Shown piece after piece: positions 60,232 to 64,000 of a stretch of DNA of 64,000 nt. This DNA is from Acetobacteraceae bacterium AT-5844. Its GTDB lineage: Bacteria > Pseudomonadota > Alphaproteobacteria > Acetobacterales > Acetobacteraceae. The position numbers and the translations under genes were made by a program. Every line of letters starts with the position of its first letter. Position 1 is the stretch's first letter. The notes below the pieces were generated by a model that saw only the letters and a program-made list of their open reading frames with translations, did no database searches and was not told where the DNA came from. Location of the stretch: contig JH599958.1 of NCBI GenBank assembly GCA_000245075.1, forward strand, positions 77,173 through 141,172. The letters run 5' to 3'.

Positions 60232-60654
60232 ATGCCTTCCACCCACGACTGGCCTGCGCTCCCTCCGCTGCACACCGGCATCCGGGGCCGCTGCCCCCGC
60301 TGCGGCGAAGGACATCTCTTCCAGGGCTTCCTGAAACTGCGCCCCGGCTGCGAGGTGTGCGGGTTGGACTATTCCTTCGCCGACCCCGCCGACGGCCCGG
60401 CCTTTTTCGTCATCTGCTTCGCCTGCGTCCCGAGCGTCGTGCTGGCGCTCTGGATCGAGGCGCAGTTCGGCCCGCCTTACTGGGTCCACCTCCTGACCAC
60501 CCTGCCCTTCATGCTGCTGACCTGCGTGCCACCCCTGAGGCCGCTGAAGGGATGGCTGGTGGCAAGCCAGTTCTTCTTCAATGCGGAAGAAGCCCGCTTC
60601 GGAGCCGCCGCCCCGCCCCGCAAGACGCGCCACGACACCGGCGCAGCGGCCTGA
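60232..60654 (+). CDS. DUF983 membrane protein with zinc-ribbon N-terminus
   Basis: 140 residues. N-terminal zinc-ribbon-like pair GRCPRCGEGHLFQGFLKLRPGCEVCGLDY (two CxxC motifs, residues about 20-46), FADPADGPAFFVI, then two hydrophobic segments (FVICFACVPSVVLALWI and LLTTLPFMLLTCVPPL) and a basic soluble tail. DUF983 proteins are common in alphaproteobacteria, but their function is not established. The CCATACATTATGG element upstream suggests control by the MocR protein. It precedes the GlcG-like gene by 36 bases. Confidence 0.88.
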   Translation: MPSTHDWPALPPLHTGIRGRCPRCGEGHLFQGFLKLRPGCEVCGLDYSFADPADGPAFFVICFACVPSVVLALWIEAQFGPPYWVHLLTTLPFMLLTCVPPLRPLKGWLVASQFFFNAEEARFGAAAPPRKTRHDTGAAA

Positions 60655-60690
60655 GACGGCCCCTTTCCATTTCTTTCGAGGAGATCTCGC

Positions 60691-61167
60691 ATGTCCCTCC
60701 GCCATACCCTCATGGCTGCAGCCCTGTTGCCGATGCTCGCCGCGGGCGCCGCCCAGGCAGCCGATCTTCCCCGCCAGCCGGTACTGACGCTGGAGGCGGC
60801 GATGAAGGTGCTGGCTGCCGCCCAGGGCGAAGCCGCGAAGCAGGGCTGGCCGGGTGCCATTGCCGTGACGGATGCGGGCGGCGCGCTATTGGCCATGCTC
60901 CGCATGGACGGCTCCGGCCCCGCCGCCTCGGAGATCGCTCCAGGCAAGGCGCGCACCGCCGCCATGTTCCGGCGCTCCACCAGCGCCTTCGAGGATGCCA
61001 TCAACGGCCCGCGACCGGCCGCGATCACCGGCCAGTTCGTGATGATGGCCGGCGGGCTTCCCCTTGTCGTGGACGGCCAGGTCGTGGGCGCCATCGGCGT
61101 CTCGGCGGATACGCCGCAGCATGACGTCGCCATCGCCGAGGCTGGCCGCGCTGCCCTGCCCCGCTGA
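60691..61167 (+). CDS. GlcG/HbpS-family (DUF336) secreted protein
   Basis: 158 residues with a signal peptide (MSLRHTLMAAALLPMLAAGAAQA). The mature part matches the GlcG/HbpS/PduO C-terminal fold: LTLEAAMKVLAAAQGEAAKQGWPGAIAVTDAGGALLAMLRMDG, SEIAPGKARTAAMFRRST and VVGAIGVSADTPQHDVAIAEAG. HbpS relatives bind haem or cobalamin; GlcG is found with glycolate oxidase. An AGGAGA site precedes the start. Periplasmic, role unknown; ligand binding is the likely function. Confidence 0.9.
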   Translation: MSLRHTLMAAALLPMLAAGAAQAADLPRQPVLTLEAAMKVLAAAQGEAAKQGWPGAIAVTDAGGALLAMLRMDGSGPAASEIAPGKARTAAMFRRSTSAFEDAINGPRPAAITGQFVMMAGGLPLVVDGQVVGAIGVSADTPQHDVAIAEAGRAALPR

Positions 61168-61854
61168 CCTGCGCGGGATGCTCTTCCCCCCGCCCTGACA
61201 GGCAAATCCACCTCGGCGGGCACAGCATAGCCCCGGTCGGTAAGCCGAAGGCCCCTGCATTCACGCCAGCGCCTCAGCAAGGCGCTGGTGACGCGGCGGG
61301 CACCGCGCGCTTATCCGCCCCGGTTCACCGCGTGCGCCAGGGCACATCCACCCGGCCTGAGGGAGGCCTAGAAGAAGGGGGAACGCAGCGGCGCGTGCAG
61401 GATGCGCGCGGCCTGGCACGGAGGCAGGCACAATGTCTCAGGCAGCAGGAACCCAGGGCCAGGGTGTGGCGCGGCGCCCAGAACCCTCTCACGACGACGC
61501 ACCCGCGCTCATCCGCGCCGCACTCCAGGCGGCATTCCGCTGGTGGCGGGTGGGGAGGCATTACCACCCCGAACGCCGGTACATGCGCGGGGGGCGGGGC
61601 GACGCCGCCTCTGCCTCCACAGGCCATTGAGCGCTACCGGCGGGTGATGGGGGACCGGGCGGGGGTTGCTGTCGCAGCCCTTGGCGGCGGGTGCCGGGCA
61701 TGGCCAAGCCGCAGCGGCGCCCACCGGCCTCTCCCTCTCCGGCCAGGAGCAGGAGCCGGCGGCATGTCGCGTGGAAATAAACCATTCCCGGATGCGGATC
61801 GCATCCCGCTACTCCCCTGGCGTTCTCGCGGCGCACAGGCGCGGGTAGCAGGCC
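61168..61854. other. 687-base region without a recognised gene
   Basis: Between the convergent GlcG-like and MFS genes. It contains a perfect hairpin CCAGCGCCT-CAGCA-AGGCGCTGG at 61266-61288, possibly a terminator for the GlcG-like transcript though 100 bases past its stop and without a T tract. Short open frames (for example plus 61433-61630) have no recognised domain. The right part is extremely GC-rich and looks noncoding. Confidence 0.45.
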
Positions 61855-63069
61855 TCAGGCGGACCGGCGGATGCTCAGCCAGGCCAACGGAATCTGCGCC
61901 AGCAGGGTGGCGGCGGCGTTGACCATGAAGGCCGTGCCCATGCCGCCGGACATCAGGGCCACCGCACCGAAAAGGGGCGGACCGATGATATAGCCGGTGA
62001 AGATCAGGATGGTACCTCCGGCCATGGTCTCGGCGATCATGCCCGGTGGGGCGCGCCGCGCCATCTCGGCATTCTGCACGCCGTTCCAGCTGGAGACGGC
62101 GATGCCGGCAATGGCGGCGAGGAGGAAGAGGCTCCAGACGGGCCAGTGAGTGCCGCTGAGAGCCAGCGTGCCGGTGGCCACCGCTGAGGCGAGACAGCAG
62201 AGGCGGAGAACCGTGAGCCCGGGCATCAGCTTGTCCGATACCCAGCCAAGCAGCATGCGGCCGCCGATGGAGACCGTCTGCATGGTGGCGAAGAGGGCGC
62301 CAGCGAGGGGCAGGGAGAAATCCAGCTCGGTTGCCGCGTAAGTGACGAGAAAAGCGAACCAGGCGCCCTGGCCGATGGCCATGAAGCACCCGGCGAGGCC
62401 GACGGCGACGAGGCCGGGCGCCTTGCCCAGCACGGCAAGCGGGCGGGTGAGGTTGCCGGGCGAAAGGAAGGCGGCCGCGCTCAGGCGGCGGCTGCGGTCC
62501 CGGCCGGCATCCAGCGCGTCGCGCATGGGTTGCACGGCCAGGATGGTGAGAACAGGCAGCAGGGCAACGGCGAGAATGGCGCCCTGCCAGCCGAGATAGG
62601 CCGCGGCGAGCGGTAGGATGAGGCCCGCGAGCACGCCTCCGAGAGGCACGCCCGCCTGCTTGATGGAAAAGAGCAGGTTACGGTGCTGGGGCGGCGAGAG
62701 GCGTTGCAGGATGTCGCCCCCGCCGGAGACAGAAGGTCCGTAGCAGAGGCCCATGAGGAAGCTGCCAGCCAGGGCGGCGAGTTCCATCGGCAGAACGAGC
62801 ATCAGCGCGCCAATGACGCCCACGGCCATACCGGTCTGCAAGCTGCGGATGGAGCCCAGGCGGTAGATCAGCGGCGTGCCCGCCATGAGAAAGACCACCG
62901 AGCCCGCCGTGTTGAGGGCGGCAAGCCAGCCGACCATGTCCGCGGACCAACCATGGGCAGCCAGCATGGGCGGCGCGAGGGTGGCGACGATGCGGGAGAG
63001 GATGGTAGCCGTGGTCTGAATGACGAGTACGGCGGCAAGGGGGGCAAACCAGGGCATCTTGGCGGCCAT
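61855..63069 (-). CDS. Major facilitator superfamily transporter
   Basis: 404 residues from ATG 63069, about 12 hydrophobic segments. MFS features: N-terminal FAPLAAVLVIQTTATILSRIVATLAPPMLAAHGWSADMVGWLAAL, CYGPSVSGGGDILQRLSPPQHRNLLFSIKQAGVPLGGVLAG, and a second-half loop GGRMLLGWVSDKLMPGL. No ligand is apparent. The same frame stays open upstream to 63381 through the remains of a LysR gene, which would give a false N-terminal extension; ATG 63069 begins the first true transmembrane pattern. Ribosome site weak. Confidence 0.88.
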   Translation of the reverse strand: MAAKMPWFAPLAAVLVIQTTATILSRIVATLAPPMLAAHGWSADMVGWLAALNTAGSVVFLMAGTPLIYRLGSIRSLQTGMAVGVIGALMLVLPMELAALAGSFLMGLCYGPSVSGGGDILQRLSPPQHRNLLFSIKQAGVPLGGVLAGLILPLAAAYLGWQGAILAVALLPVLTILAVQPMRDALDAGRDRSRRLSAAAFLSPGNLTRPLAVLGKAPGLVAVGLAGCFMAIGQGAWFAFLVTYAATELDFSLPLAGALFATMQTVSIGGRMLLGWVSDKLMPGLTVLRLCCLASAVATGTLALSGTHWPVWSLFLLAAIAGIAVSSWNGVQNAEMARRAPPGMIAETMAGGTILIFTGYIIGPPLFGAVALMSGGMGTAFMVNAAATLLAQIPLAWLSIRRSA

Positions 63070-63179
63070 TCTCGCCCCGTGGCGGAAAAAGGAAACCCCT
63101 GCCAGGGAGAGCCGGGGCGGATCATGGAGAGGCAAGCCCTCATGGCGACGCGTTGCCTCCTCCACGCTTCGCGCCGGTT

Positions 63180-63631
63180 TCCGCCGAGTGGCAGGCACGA
63201 GCCCCCAGCAACGCGAAGGCAGGTGTCGGCGGCTCGGATCATGCCAGAGGTGATAACCGGAGAACGGTTCGCACCAATCCGCCAACACCGGGTCAATCTC
63301 CCTTCCGCGATAGAAGTGCTGCACCTGCTGCTGGGGCAGGTAAGAGAGCCCAAGACCTGCCAGCGCCGCGTTGAGCATCATGGTCGCGCTGTTGAAGTTG
63401 CCCTTCGACCCACCTCGCGCTTACCCCTGTTAAATTTCCAGGTGTAGAGCCCGCCATGTTTCGGCAGGCACCAGGTTGACGCCGTTATGGGCGGTCACGT
63501 CCTGCGGCTTGCGTGGTTTGGGCCGCTTCTCGAAATATGCGGGAGATCCCACGACCGCCATCCGCATTTCGGGGCGGATGGGCACGGCGATCATCCCCCT
63601 GGGCGAGCGTCTCGGCTGGCCGTACCCCGGC
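63180..63631 (-). pseudogene. Decayed LysR-family regulator (C-terminal effector domain only)
   Basis: Pieces of a LysR effector domain follow one another in the right order but in different frames: AGVRPAETLAQ (63631-63599), then GMIAVPIRPEMRMAVVGSPAYFE and KPQDVTAHNGVNL (63597 to about 63475), then GGLYTWKFNRGKREV, then FNSATMMLNAALAGLGLSYLP with PVLADWCEPFSGYHLW (in frame with the MFS gene), then TPAFALL. At least four frameshifts are needed, and the helix-turn-helix half is missing. It is a dead gene, probably once the regulator of the MFS gene next to it. Confidence 0.85.
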
Positions 63632-63708
63632 GCCGCCGGTCCGGTCACCCGGCGGTGGGCGCCGTGGAAAGTGACGCCAGCCGGGGGGCATTTATGAGCC
63701 CATCTCAT

Positions 63709-64000
63709 GATGTCATGCGGCTTCTACCGTCTAATCCGGCGTAATCGCGCCCGCTAACCTTGGCGCGGACATGTTCCGGCCGTTTGCCCGGCTGCCTGGC
63801 GTCGCAGCGCCGGGAAGCAGGGAGCCCAGGCGGGCACACTGCCGGGCACGGCGGGGCATGCGCGCCGTTCGCATCGTTCGGCGCCGTTTCTGACGCTTCA
63901 GCAATCGCAAGGCCACTGATGAACGGACACACCATTTCGGGAGCCGGGGCGCTTCCCACCTCTTCTCCCATGTCGGGAGCGGTCCTCGCGATGACGCTGT
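63709..64000. other. 292 bases at the right edge, no gene recognised
   Basis: GC-rich sequence with short open frames on the minus strand only; none looks like the missing LysR DNA-binding half or any family known to me. A gene starting beyond the window cannot be excluded. Confidence 0.35.

Noticed and set aside
61266..61288. Hairpin as a separate terminator feature
   Set aside because: The stem is perfect, but it lies 100 bases past the nearest stop and lacks a T tract; it is only noted inside the intergenic entry.
61433..61630. Short plus-strand frame beginning MSQAAGTQGQG
   Set aside because: No ribosome site of note and no family recognised; the codon pattern does not differ from the surrounding GC-rich noncoding sequence.
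63705..63971. Possible N-terminal half of the broken LysR gene
   Set aside because: No helix-turn-helix pattern typical of LysR proteins can be read in any frame here, so it was not joined to the pseudogene.
1..64000. CRISPR arrays, insertion sequences, phage genes, tRNA or rRNA
   Set aside because: No regularly spaced repeats, no transposase or integrase motifs, and no tRNA- or rRNA-like sequence were seen. The pseudogene at the right end has no insertion-sequence ends beside it.

Overview
The window is GC-rich bacterial DNA, densely packed with short, overlapping, translationally coupled operons, and contains no rRNA or tRNA gene that I can see. The mix of genes suggests a metabolically versatile soil or plant-associated alphaproteobacterium, most likely an Acetobacteraceae of the Roseomonas type. 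That placement is inferred from gene content and style, not from a marker gene. The mix is Bug-type (TctC-like) receptors, IclR/TetR/LysR/MarR/GntR regulators, CoA-dependent catabolism, acid-sugar enzymes and NitT/TauT-like ABC parts. Nine Bug receptors lie in 64 kb, but no TctA or TctB membrane subunit is present.

Layout. (1) 1-7043: an IclR-controlled operon (CMD-like protein, SMP-30 lactonase, Bug receptor, small alpha/beta-barrel protein, SDR, second Bug, LigI-like amidohydrolase), with a divergent truncated Bug gene at the left edge. (2) 7307-8602: an orphan cystathionine gamma-synthase-family PLP enzyme. (3) 8712-13587: a TetR regulator divergent from an RND efflux pair, with a palindrome between them. 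(4) 14090-15103: a Bug receptor, then 15100-23175: an ABC uptake and metabolism island (NMT1-like receptor, TetR, permease, epimerase-like protein, GNAT, DapA-like lyase, ATPase, family-5 receptor). A CAACTAGTTG operator candidate lies on each side of its TetR gene. (5) 23215-27706: a Bug, a class II aldolase, and a mobR-mobA-like pair for 3-hydroxybenzoate 4-hydroxylation.

(6) 27755-43116: an acid-sugar island. It holds an SDR, LysR, DUF1537 kinase, RuBisCO-like protein, Zn-alcohol dehydrogenase, Bug, SAF-domain dehydrogenase, class II aldolase, LtnD-like dehydrogenase, an unrecognised protein made of two copies of one domain, and an HpcH aldolase. An IclR regulator divergent from a TPP enzyme and a Bug follows. 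The kinase plus RuBisCO-like pair resembles the OiaK/OiaX-type chemistry known from D-apionate catabolism, but the rest of the set is different, so the substrate is open. (7) 43147-53866: a minus-strand acyl-CoA operon (GntR, GST, two family III CoA-transferases, CMD, enoyl-CoA hydratase, two acyl-CoA dehydrogenases, ADP-forming acyl-CoA synthetase, and an alpha/beta hydrolase lacking its nucleophile serine).

(8) 53982-58616: two Bugs and a flavin reductase / BKACE / metallo-beta-lactamase operon. (9) 58684-61167: a MocR regulator, a DUF983 protein and a GlcG/HbpS-like protein. A 13-base CCATACATTATGG element lies in front of both the regulator and the DUF983 gene. (10) 61855-64000: an MFS transporter running out of the remains of a frameshifted LysR gene. 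The best candidates for undescribed biology are the duplicated GSHGG-domain protein and its acid-sugar neighbours, and the two-operator TetR/ABC/DapA island.
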